From: an uncultured Loktanella sp. | GTDB lineage: Bacteria; Pseudomonadota; Alphaproteobacteria; Rhodobacterales; Rhodobacteraceae | Direction: 5' to 3' | DNA length: 7,792 nt | Assembly (NCBI GenBank): GCA_913061335.1 | Contig: CAJXTP010000136.1 | Coordinates: 1 to 7,792 of the forward strand | Shown: piece by piece, positions 1 through 5,709 of the stretch | Numbering within the stretch: the first letter of the stretch is position 1 | How the letters are laid out: every line of letters begins with the position of its first letter | Translations under genes and position numbers: made by a program | The notes under the pieces: model-generated | Database searches by the model: none | What the model was told of the DNA's origin: nothing | The model's input: the letters and a program-made list of their open reading frames with translations, nothing else

Positions 1-1
1 G

Positions 2-238
2 CTGTATCCGCATGCGGTGGCGGCGAAGGACCAGCTTTCGACCACAGAAATGGCGGCGGCGATTGGGGCCTGCGCAGACGGCTATTCGTTCCCGACAAAT
101 CTGGACCGTGATCCACCTGTGGGCGGGCTTGCACCTGAAACCCAAGCAGCGCTTTTTGCCCGTGCGCTGAGCGAGGACATGGATCAGGCCGCATTTGAAA
201 CTGCAGTGGATGCGATGGCTGGTCGGCAGTTTAGCTAA
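2..238 (+). CDS. 3' end of an unrecognised protein gene, cut by the left edge
   Basis: An open frame enters from the left edge and ends at a TAA stop, giving 78 visible codons plus the stop. The visible C-terminus begins LYPHAVAAKDQLSTTE and is rich in alanine and acidic residues. It looks mostly helical (for example PETQAALFARALSED and QAAFETAVDAMAG) and shows no membrane segment, cysteine pair or catalytic motif that I recognise. A GTG at 17 could be read as a start, but the frame is open upstream of it and no ribosome binding site precedes it, so a truncated longer gene is more likely. It converges on rpsA, with the rpsA terminator between the two. I assign no function. Coding is supported mainly by the open frame, the protein-like composition and the tidy convergent end. 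Confidence 0.6.
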   Translation: MYPHAVAAKDQLSTTEMAAAIGACADGYSFPTNLDRDPPVGGLAPETQAALFARALSEDMDQAAFETAVDAMAGRQFS

Positions 239-241
239 ACG

Positions 242-274
242 AAAAGGGCCCCCGCAGTTTCCTGCGGAGGCCCT
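242..274 (-). terminator. Intrinsic terminator of rpsA
   Basis: A GC-rich hairpin lies 25 bases past the rpsA stop codon. AGGGCC at 245-250 pairs with GGCCCT at 269-274. After a C/A mismatch (251/268), CCGCAG at 252-257 pairs with CTGCGG at 262-267 around a TTTC loop. Read on the minus strand, the stem is followed by TTTTCGTTT, a usable U-tract. Read on the plus strand, it is followed by AAATCT, so it should be a weak terminator for the converging left-edge gene. Confidence 0.88.
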
Positions 275-299
275 AAATCTACCGGATGGCAGATAATGT

Positions 300-1973
300 T
301 TATTCGTCAGCTTTCAGAGCTGCACCAAGGATATCGCCCAAGGAAGCACCGGAGTCGGATGAACCGAACTGCTCGACTGCTTCTTTTTCTTCTGCGATTT
401 CACGTGCTTTGATCGACAGACCAAGCTTACGTGTTTTGGCATCGATGTTGGTGACGCGAACGTCGACCTTATCGCCAACGCCGAAACGCTCTGGACGCTG
501 CTCTGCGCGGTCACGTGACAGGTCGGAACGACGGATGAACGATGTCATGCCTTCGTAAGACACTTCAACGCCGCCGTCTTCGATCTTAGTCACTTCAACA
601 GTGATGATCGAACCGCGCTTCGTGCCGCCAACTGCGTCAGCGAATGGATCGCCGTCGAGTGCCTTGATGGACAAGGAGATGCGTTCTTTTTCAACGTCAA
701 CTTCAGCAACTTTGGCTTTCACGATGTCGCCCTTGCGGAAATCGCCGATGACGTCTTCGCCGCGGCCTTCCCATGTCAGGTCGGACAGGTGAACCATGCC
801 GTCGATGTCGCCTTCGAGACCGATGAACAGACCGAATTCAGTGATGTTCTTAACTTCACCTTCAACTTCAGTGCCTTCTGGATTGCCTTCTGCGAAGACT
901 TCCCATGGGTTGCGCTGTGTCTGCTTGAGGCCAAGGGAAACGCGACGCTTAGTGCTGTCGATTTCCAGAACCATGACTTCAACTTCTTGCGAAGTAGAGA
1001 CGATCTTGCCTGGGTGTACGTTCTTTTTAGTCCAAGACATTTCGGACACGTGAACGAGACCTTCAACGCCAGCTTCCAGCTCAACGAATGCGCCGTAGTC
1101 AGTGATGTTGGTCACGCGACCAGTGTGCGTTGTTTCCAAAGCGTACTTGGCTTCAACAGCATCCCATGGATCGTCCTGCAGCTGCTTCATGCCGAGGGAG
1201 ATACGGTGGGTTTCTTTGTTGATCTTGATGACCTGCACCTTGATCGTCTCACCAATTGTGAGGATCTCGGATGGGTGGTTCACACGGCGCCATGCCATGT
1301 CAGTCACGTGCAGCAAGCCGTCTACGCCGCCGAGGTCAACGAACGCACCGTATTCAGTGATGTTCTTGACGACGCCGTCAACTTCTTGGCCTTCAGTCAG
1401 GTTGCCGATAACTTCAGCGCGCTGCTCGGCACGGGATTCTTCGAGGATCGCGCGACGCGATACAACGATGTTACCACGACGACGGTCCATTTTCAGGATC
1501 TGGAACGGCTGCTTAAGACCCATCAATGGGCCTGCATCGCGCACCGGACGTACGTCAACCTGTGAGCCTGGAAGGAACGCAACTGCGCCGCCCAGATCAA
1601 CAGTGAAGCCGCCTTTGACGCGACCAAAGATGGCCCCATCAACACGCTCTTCGTCAGCATATGCTTTTTCGAGGCGATCCCATGCTTCTTCGCGGCGCGC
1701 CATCTCACGAGAGATAACAGCTTCGCCACGTGCGTTTTCGACCTGACGGAGGAACACTTCGACGGTATCGCCGACGTTCAACTCTGGGTCTTCGCCTGGG
1801 TTTGCAAATTCTTTAAGATCGATGCGGCCTTCCATCTTGTAGCCGACGTCGATGATCGCTTGGCCAGCTTCAATAGCGATGACCTTGCCTTTAACAACGG
1901 ACCCCTCAGCGGGTGTGTCCATTTCGAAGCTTTCGTTCAAGAGTGCTTCAAACTCTTCCATTGTGTTTGCCAT
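300..1973 (-). CDS. rpsA: 30S ribosomal protein S1
   Basis: S1 is the large RNA-binding protein of the small ribosomal subunit. It captures and unfolds mRNA leaders so that they can enter the decoding channel. The 557-residue product has the same length as E. coli S1. It holds six S1 (OB-fold) repeats at roughly residues 22-90, 108-175, 194-262, 279-349, 366-436 and 453-521. Repeats 3 to 5 show the canonical pattern, for example VKNITEYGAFVDLGG followed by GLLHVTDMAW. Repeats 1, 2 and 6 are more diverged, as is usual for the ribosome-docking N-terminal and the C-terminal repeats. The tail is acidic. The ATG at 1973 begins MANTMEEFEALL, a typical alphaproteobacterial start. The nearest Shine-Dalgarno-like AGGA (1985-1988) is 11 bases upstream, further than usual, which fits the known atypical initiation of rpsA mRNAs. 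It has its own leader and a strong terminator, so it can be an independent transcription unit. Confidence 0.97.
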   Translation of the reverse strand: MANTMEEFEALLNESFEMDTPAEGSVVKGKVIAIEAGQAIIDVGYKMEGRIDLKEFANPGEDPELNVGDTVEVFLRQVENARGEAVISREMARREEAWDRLEKAYADEERVDGAIFGRVKGGFTVDLGGAVAFLPGSQVDVRPVRDAGPLMGLKQPFQILKMDRRRGNIVVSRRAILEESRAEQRAEVIGNLTEGQEVDGVVKNITEYGAFVDLGGVDGLLHVTDMAWRRVNHPSEILTIGETIKVQVIKINKETHRISLGMKQLQDDPWDAVEAKYALETTHTGRVTNITDYGAFVELEAGVEGLVHVSEMSWTKKNVHPGKIVSTSQEVEVMVLEIDSTKRRVSLGLKQTQRNPWEVFAEGNPEGTEVEGEVKNITEFGLFIGLEGDIDGMVHLSDLTWEGRGEDVIGDFRKGDIVKAKVAEVDVEKERISLSIKALDGDPFADAVGGTKRGSIITVEVTKIEDGGVEVSYEGMTSFIRRSDLSRDRAEQRPERFGVGDKVDVRVTNIDAKTRKLGLSIKAREIAEEKEAVEQFGSSDSGASLGDILGAALKADE

Positions 1974-2080
1974 GTGGCGTCGTTTCCTAATCTTCGTTTT
2001 GTTTACATGCCTTGCGGTTGTCTCCGCCGGTCTTTGGATTTCAATTGGTCACGGCATCAATCATGGAACATAAAACAACA

Positions 2081-2099
2081 GGGCCGGTAAAACCGACCC
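2081..2099 (-). promoter_or_regulatory. Terminator-like hairpin in the rpsA leader
   Basis: On the minus strand GGGTCGG (2099-2093) pairs with CCGGCCC (2087-2081), seven pairs including one U-G, around a TTTTA loop. It is followed directly by TGTTGTTTTAT. This is the shape of an intrinsic terminator, but it lies between the candidate rpsA promoter and the rpsA start codon, about 107 bases before the ATG. It may attenuate rpsA, or it may stop transcription running in from cmk across the opposite-strand gene. The structure is visible in the sequence; either role is inferred. Confidence 0.5.
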
Positions 2100-2145
2100 C
2101 GCTCTGGCCTTATGTCCGCACCTGTTTCGACGCTTCGACAGGGCG

Positions 2146-2174
2146 CGTATAGGGCCAATTCGCCTTAAGGGCAA
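2146..2174 (-). promoter_or_regulatory. Candidate sigma-70 promoter of rpsA
   Basis: On the minus strand TTGCCC (2174-2169) and TATACG (2151-2146) are separated by 17 bases; read as CTATAC the spacing is 16. This resembles housekeeping promoters of alphaproteobacteria. Transcription would start near 2139, giving a leader of about 165 nucleotides. The first part of that leader could also fold a small hairpin, CCTGT with ACAGG, across 2121-2142. Confidence 0.5.
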
Positions 2175-2211
2175 GGGTCGCATCACGCCCAATGCTCCAC
2201 AAAATAAGCAT

Positions 2212-2240
2212 CCAAAATTCACAATCCTGTCTAATTTTGG
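2212..2240. repeat. Perfect 8-bp inverted repeat, possible operator
   Basis: CCAAAATT at 2212-2219 is mirrored exactly by AATTTTGG at 2233-2240 with 13 bases between. The half-site centres are 21 bases apart, about two helical turns, which suits a dimeric DNA-binding protein. It lies 45 bases before the plus-strand gene start at 2285 and upstream of the rpsA promoter on the other strand, so it could serve either. No matching regulator is visible here. An RNA hairpin with a 13-base loop is the alternative reading. Confidence 0.35.
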
Positions 2241-2284
2241 GCGGATTCACAGGCCAAACAGAGACCATCAAACCAGAGGCCACT

Positions 2285-2848
2285 ATGACTCTTCATGTTT
2301 CATCCGACACTGCGCAAAAATCTGCGTGGGAAAATAATGCCGAATTGCTCGACGTGCTGCGCGATGATTCCCGCGACGTTGTCGCGTTTATTGAGCATTG
2401 TTGCGCAGACGACTTGCATTGCCTGACATCCATTCATGGTGTCGTTGGCGAGGTCGAAATCTTTGATGCCATCCTGCGTCACCCTGCCTGCGACCGAGCC
2501 ACGGCGTTGCAAATTTTCGAGAACTGCAATCCATATTATTATGAACAGGAACTGGCCAAAGGTCGTGCGCTGGATGCCTACGACGATGAAGAGGATCAGG
2601 TGTTCATCGCCATCATCGACATGGCCCATGCCCAGCTTGCCAAACGCATGGCATGGCGCGGCAAATTTGATTGCCCTGCTTTGCGTAAATGGGCCCGTTT
2701 TCCGCATAGTGCGCCGGTAAATTTCGAAAACTGGCTGCTGCCCGCTGCGGTTTTGACCCCAACCGAAGGCGCGCTGCCAAACGCGTTTATCGAATACCGC
2801 TATTCATCGATCCGCCTGACCTATCAAGCATGGATGATGCGCCAATAA
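2285..2848 (+). CDS. Hypothetical protein, DUF4274-like
   Basis: The 187-residue product has no signal peptide or membrane segment, so it is probably cytoplasmic. The central part, about residues 30-85, has the layout I recall for the uncharacterised DUF4274 family. An ADDLHCLTSIHGV stretch is followed by HPACDRATALQIFENCNP (residues 66-83), matching the family pattern of a conserved Cys-Asp, a TAL segment and an F-x-x-x-x-P. The C-terminal half is unlike anything I can name. I start it at the ATG at 2285 because AGAGG (2275-2279) sits five bases before it. An in-frame ATG at 2192 would add 31 residues but has no ribosome binding site. The gene is divergent from rpsA and converges on cmk with one base between the two stop codons, so neither gene has room for a terminator. 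The family assignment is from memory of the motif, and no biochemical role is known. Confidence 0.8.
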   Translation: MTLHVSSDTAQKSAWENNAELLDVLRDDSRDVVAFIEHCCADDLHCLTSIHGVVGEVEIFDAILRHPACDRATALQIFENCNPYYYEQELAKGRALDAYDDEEDQVFIAIIDMAHAQLAKRMAWRGKFDCPALRKWARFPHSAPVNFENWLLPAAVLTPTEGALPNAFIEYRYSSIRLTYQAWMMRQ

Positions 2849-2849
2849 C

Positions 2850-3458
2850 CTAGGTGCGCTGCGTGTCGATATAAGCAACTGCAGCGGCCACCGCCTGCGC
2901 AATTGTCATGTCGGATGTGTCGATCACGATCGCATCATCAGCTGCAACCATTGGGGCCGTCGCCCGTTCCGCATCGCGTTTGTCACGCGTAATCACGTCC
3001 GCAAGCACTTGATCCGCGCTGATGTCATCGCCGCGATCTTGCAGTTCTTTATGCCGACGGGCCGCTCGGCACACCGCGCTGGCAGTCACATAAAGCTTGG
3101 CCGCTGCATCAGGGCAAATCACCGTCCCGATATCGCGCCCGTCCAGAACCGCACCACCATCACGGCGCGCAAAGTCACGCTGGAACGTCACCAATGCTTC
3201 ACGGACATCCGCATTCACCGCGACCTGACTGGCCGCTTGGGCCACATCATGGGTGCGCAGATCGGCATTGTCCAAATCAGACGGCTGCAATGTTTGGGCC
3301 GCAACCAACGCGTCAGCCCCAGCCAAAACCTTCGCCCCAACCGCGCGATACAACAGGCCAGTATCCAAATGGGCAAAGCCATAATGTGCGGCCACTGCCT
3401 TGGATATTGTGCCCTTGCCCGCGGCGGCTGGTCCATCGATGGCGACTGTAAACATCAT
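2850..3458 (-). CDS. cmk: Cytidylate kinase
   Basis: The enzyme transfers phosphate from ATP to CMP or dCMP, recycling cytidine nucleotides for RNA, DNA and lipid precursors in the cytoplasm. The 202-residue product starts with a P-loop, GPAAAGKGT (residues 9-17). It then shows DTGLLYRAVG (32-41), the nucleotide-monophosphate-binding segment, and DGRDIGT (105-111), a hallmark of bacterial CMP kinases. Later come the basic RAARRHKELQDRG helix and RDKRDAERATAPM, the lid and adjacent region. It is slightly shorter than E. coli Cmk (about 227 residues). The ATG at 3458 overlaps the aroA stop as ATGA, so translation is probably coupled to aroA. A second ATG follows at once at 3455 and could also serve. 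The stop codon is one base from the stop of the opposite-strand DUF4274-like gene. Confidence 0.96.
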   Translation of the reverse strand: MMFTVAIDGPAAAGKGTISKAVAAHYGFAHLDTGLLYRAVGAKVLAGADALVAAQTLQPSDLDNADLRTHDVAQAASQVAVNADVREALVTFQRDFARRDGGAVLDGRDIGTVICPDAAAKLYVTASAVCRAARRHKELQDRGDDISADQVLADVITRDKRDAERATAPMVAADDAIVIDTSDMTIAQAVAAAVAYIDTQRT

Positions 3459-4807
3459 ATGTTATTGCGAACCAGTTGTGCGCCCAAGGCGCCCATCAGG
3501 CCTTCAAAAATCGGGAACGACGTGGTGATCGGGCTTCCGTCATCCACGGTCATTGGTTTTTGGGTCGCCATGCCCATCACCATAAACGCCATCGCGATCC
3601 GATGATCGAGCACGGACGCAACGGTCACACCGCCCGCGACATTGCCGTGGCCCATGCCCGTGACGCGCCACCAATCATCGCCTTCGTCAACGGTAACACC
3701 AGCAGCGCGCAGACCCTTGGCCATTGCATCGATCCGGTCAGATTCTTTGACGCGCAGTTCTTTGACGCCCTGCATATCGGTCACACCGTTTGCGAATGAC
3801 GCAACCACGGACAGCACCGGATATTCGTCAATCATGCTGGCCGCACGCGCAGGCGGCACCGCGATACCGTGCAGGTCTGGAGAAAACTTGGCGCGTAGAT
3901 CGGCGACAGGTTCGCCGCCTTCTTCGCGCATATTTTCGAACGTCAGGTCCGCGCCCATCTCTTGCAAAGTGGTGAACAGTCCCGCGCGGGTCGGGTTCAA
4001 CCCAATATTTGGGACAAGCACATCAGACCCGGGCGTGATGATCGCAGCACACACCGGAAACGCCGCCGACGACGGATCACGCGGGACCACAATTGTTTGC
4101 GGGCGCAGCTCTGGCTGGCCCGTCAGTGTGATTTTGCGGCCCTCTGCGGTGTCTTCAACGGTGATTTCAGCACCAAAACCTGCAAGCATCCGCTCGGTGT
4201 GGTCGCGGGTCGCTTCTTTTTCGATCACGACAGTTTGGCCCGGCGCATTCAGTCCGGCCAGCAAGACCGCTGATTTGACCTGCGCGGACGGAACCGGCGT
4301 TGTGTATGTAACTGGGATAGGATCAACAGCGCCGACCAATGTCATCGGTAAACGGCCGCCTGCGCGACCAACGGATTGGGTGCCGAACAACGCAAGCGGA
4401 TCAGTCACGCGGCCCATCGGGCGCGAATTGAGCGACGCATCGCCAGTGAATGTGACCGTGATCGGCGACGTCGCCATTGTGCCCATGATCAAGCGCACGC
4501 CAGTGCCAGAGTTACCACAATCGATCACGCCGTCAGGCTCGGCAAAGCCGCCAACGCCGACGCCCTGCACCGACCATTCGCCATTTCCGTGGTCCGTAAC
4601 AGTGGCGCCAAACGCGCGCATCGCGCGGGCAGTGTCCAGCACATCATCACCTTCCAGCAAGCCTGTGATATGTGTCGTACCAACCGCCATCGCGCCCAAG
4701 ATCAACGAGCGATGTGAAATCGACTTGTCACCCGGCACACGGGCCTCGCCTTTTAGCGGGCCACAAGGGCGGGACGTCATTGGAACAGGGGTGCCGTGGC
4801 CAGACAT
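3455..4807 (-). CDS. aroA: 3-phosphoshikimate 1-carboxyvinyltransferase (EPSP synthase, class II)
   Basis: This is the sixth step of the shikimate pathway. It joins phosphoenolpyruvate to shikimate-3-phosphate to form EPSP on the way to chorismate and the aromatic amino acids. The 450-residue product has the substrate-binding VPGDKSISHRS (residues 24-34) with the key lysine at 28, then GNSGTGVRLIMG (98-109). Further on are GDASLNSRPMGRV, SAQVKSAVLLAGLNAPG, MIDEYPVLSVVASFA, LRVKESDR and LDHRIAMAFMVMG. The overall match, recalled from memory, is to the class II enzyme of Agrobacterium CP4. At the position of CP4 Ala100 this protein has Gly101, the residue normal in glyphosate-sensitive enzymes. 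The ATG at 4807 begins MSGHGTP and has only a weak ribosome binding site (GTGAG). The stop overlaps the cmk start. I found no convincing promoter in the 113-base gap after trmB. Confidence 0.97.
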   Translation of the reverse strand: MSGHGTPVPMTSRPCGPLKGEARVPGDKSISHRSLILGAMAVGTTHITGLLEGDDVLDTARAMRAFGATVTDHGNGEWSVQGVGVGGFAEPDGVIDCGNSGTGVRLIMGTMATSPITVTFTGDASLNSRPMGRVTDPLALFGTQSVGRAGGRLPMTLVGAVDPIPVTYTTPVPSAQVKSAVLLAGLNAPGQTVVIEKEATRDHTERMLAGFGAEITVEDTAEGRKITLTGQPELRPQTIVVPRDPSSAAFPVCAAIITPGSDVLVPNIGLNPTRAGLFTTLQEMGADLTFENMREEGGEPVADLRAKFSPDLHGIAVPPARAASMIDEYPVLSVVASFANGVTDMQGVKELRVKESDRIDAMAKGLRAAGVTVDEGDDWWRVTGMGHGNVAGGVTVASVLDHRIAMAFMVMGMATQKPMTVDDGSPITTSFPIFEGLMGALGAQLVRNNI

Positions 4808-4866
4808 GCGCGGGATCTCACTTTTTCAAGAATTCACCAACGTCGTAAACCACCGCGTGCCAAGGG

Positions 4867-4925
4867 TCCATCGCCTACGCCTCGCTTTTTCCCAAATACT
4901 CCCGCCGGAGGCTCCATCGCCTACG
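4867..4925 (-). repeat. Roseobacter-type intergenic repeat flanked by 13-bp direct repeats
   Basis: TCCATCGCCTACG occurs at 4867-4879 and again at 4913-4925, exact copies 46 bases apart; the second overlaps the trmB stop codon. Between them, read on the minus strand, is CTCCGGCGGGAGTATTT (4910-4894). Its CTCC and GGAG arms form a four-pair hairpin with loop GGCG, followed by TATTTGGGAAAAA. I recall this core as frequent between genes in Rhodobacteraceae, often just after stop codons. It may act as a weak terminator or RNA-stabilising element for trmB. The repeat itself is plain in the sequence; the family claim is from memory. Confidence 0.55.
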
Positions 4926-5634
4926 GGCGGCGGAACGTCAGGTAATGCGGGGTGCGGCCTTCGCGAAGTGCCTTTTGCTCGTAGCGTGTGGAAAACCAGT
5001 CGGCCCAAGGGGTGCGCCAATCCTCAGGCCCTTCGGCCAACCATTCAAAACCAGCTTTGGGAACTTCTTCCAATGTTTGACGGACATAATCTTCGATATC
5101 GGTCGCAACGCGCAATTCTGATCCGGGTGCCATGGCTGCAAACAAGGGCACCAAATGTTCTTGCGTGACAAACCGACGACGGTGGTGGCGTTTCTTGGGC
5201 CACGGATCGGGGTAGTTCAGGAACACTTTGGTAAAAGTACCGTCAGGGACAACATCAAACACATTGCGTACATCGCTTGGATACACACCCAGATTGGTCA
5301 CGCTTGCCCTGCGGATTTTGCCAAGCAACATGGCGACGCCGTTCACAAACGGCTCGCATCCTAAAATACCGACATCGGGATATTTGGCCGCCATATGGAC
5401 CAAATGTTCGCCACCGCCAAAGCCGATCTCAAGCCACAGCTCGCGCTGGCCAAAGTAATCTGCCAGATCAACTGAGTTGCGATCAGGGTTCACGTCCCAA
5501 TCAATCGGGCCGGGCGACAACGGCAAAAGATCATTATCGAGATAGTCATGCTGACTGGCGCGAATGGTCTTGCCGCGAAAACGGCCGTAAAAATTGCGCC
5601 ACGGGGCGCCAGATGAATGCTTTGTATCGGTCAT
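4921..5634 (-). CDS. trmB: tRNA (guanine-N7-)-methyltransferase
   Basis: TrmB uses S-adenosylmethionine to methylate N7 of guanine 46 in the variable loop of tRNAs. The 237-residue product has the SAM-binding motif EIGFGGGEH (residues 69-77) followed by GCEPFVNGVA. It then has the family signature NYPDPWPKKRHH (140-151), a TDIEDY segment (178-183), and the C-terminal STRYEQKALREGR that closes the active site. I chose the ATG at 5634 because AGGTGG lies six bases upstream. An in-frame TTG at 5670 would add 12 residues (the short run ending RWRV) but lacks a comparable site. It lies 75 bases downstream of metK on the same strand and is probably co-transcribed with it, which places a SAM consumer behind the SAM-sensing leader. 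The stop codon lies inside the second copy of the 13-base direct repeat. Confidence 0.96.
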   Translation of the reverse strand: MTDTKHSSGAPWRNFYGRFRGKTIRASQHDYLDNDLLPLSPGPIDWDVNPDRNSVDLADYFGQRELWLEIGFGGGEHLVHMAAKYPDVGILGCEPFVNGVAMLLGKIRRASVTNLGVYPSDVRNVFDVVPDGTFTKVFLNYPDPWPKKRHHRRRFVTQEHLVPLFAAMAPGSELRVATDIEDYVRQTLEEVPKAGFEWLAEGPEDWRTPWADWFSTRYEQKALREGRTPHYLTFRRP

Positions 5635-5681
5635 GACGCGCCACCTAACAAAGGGCAGCACGTCTGGCAACAGGTGCGTAG

Positions 5682-5699
5682 GATGGGTTTTAACCCATC
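5682..5699 (-). promoter_or_regulatory. Small perfect hairpin between metK and trmB
   Basis: GATGGGTT at 5682-5689 and AACCCATC at 5692-5699 are perfect complements. In RNA this would fold as about seven pairs with a TAAA loop, starting 11 bases after the metK stop codon. The minus-strand continuation is CTACGCACC with no U-run, so it is not a standard terminator. It may be an RNA-processing or 3'-end-protecting element that sets metK and trmB levels apart. Confidence 0.45.
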
Positions 5700-5709
5700 T
5701 TCCTTAAAA

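Noticed and set aside
789..1565. Plus-strand open frame of 258 codons within rpsA
   Set aside because: It is antisense to the repeated S1 domains. Its internal similarity comes from the S1 repeats, and it has no ribosome binding site.
2121..2142. Hairpin near the predicted rpsA transcription start
   Set aside because: CCTGT/ACAGG with a short inner CGA/TCG stem is possible, but it is only five plus three pairs with a bulge and overlaps the estimated start point, so I did not list it as a separate feature.
2192..2284. Upstream ATG start for the DUF4274-like gene
   Set aside because: No ribosome binding site precedes it, and the added residues span the dyad and look non-coding. The ATG at 2285 has AGAGG five bases upstream.
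4837..4870. Possible sigma-54 promoter (TGGCAC followed by GGTTTAC) upstream of aroA
   Set aside because: The -24 element is good, but the required GC of the -12 element is missing at the right spacing. aroA is a housekeeping gene probably transcribed with trmB.
3642..5168. Long plus-strand open frame of 508 codons opposite aroA and trmB
   Set aside because: It is the antisense shadow of aroA and runs into trmB. The product is low-complexity, rich in Ser, Pro, Thr and Arg, and has no recognisable domain, while the minus strand encodes clear EPSP synthase and TrmB motifs.
5635..5670. TTG start for trmB that adds 12 residues
   Set aside because: The ATG at 5634 has a clear AGGTGG site at good spacing. 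The extra residues are not family-like, and the TTG has no convincing site.
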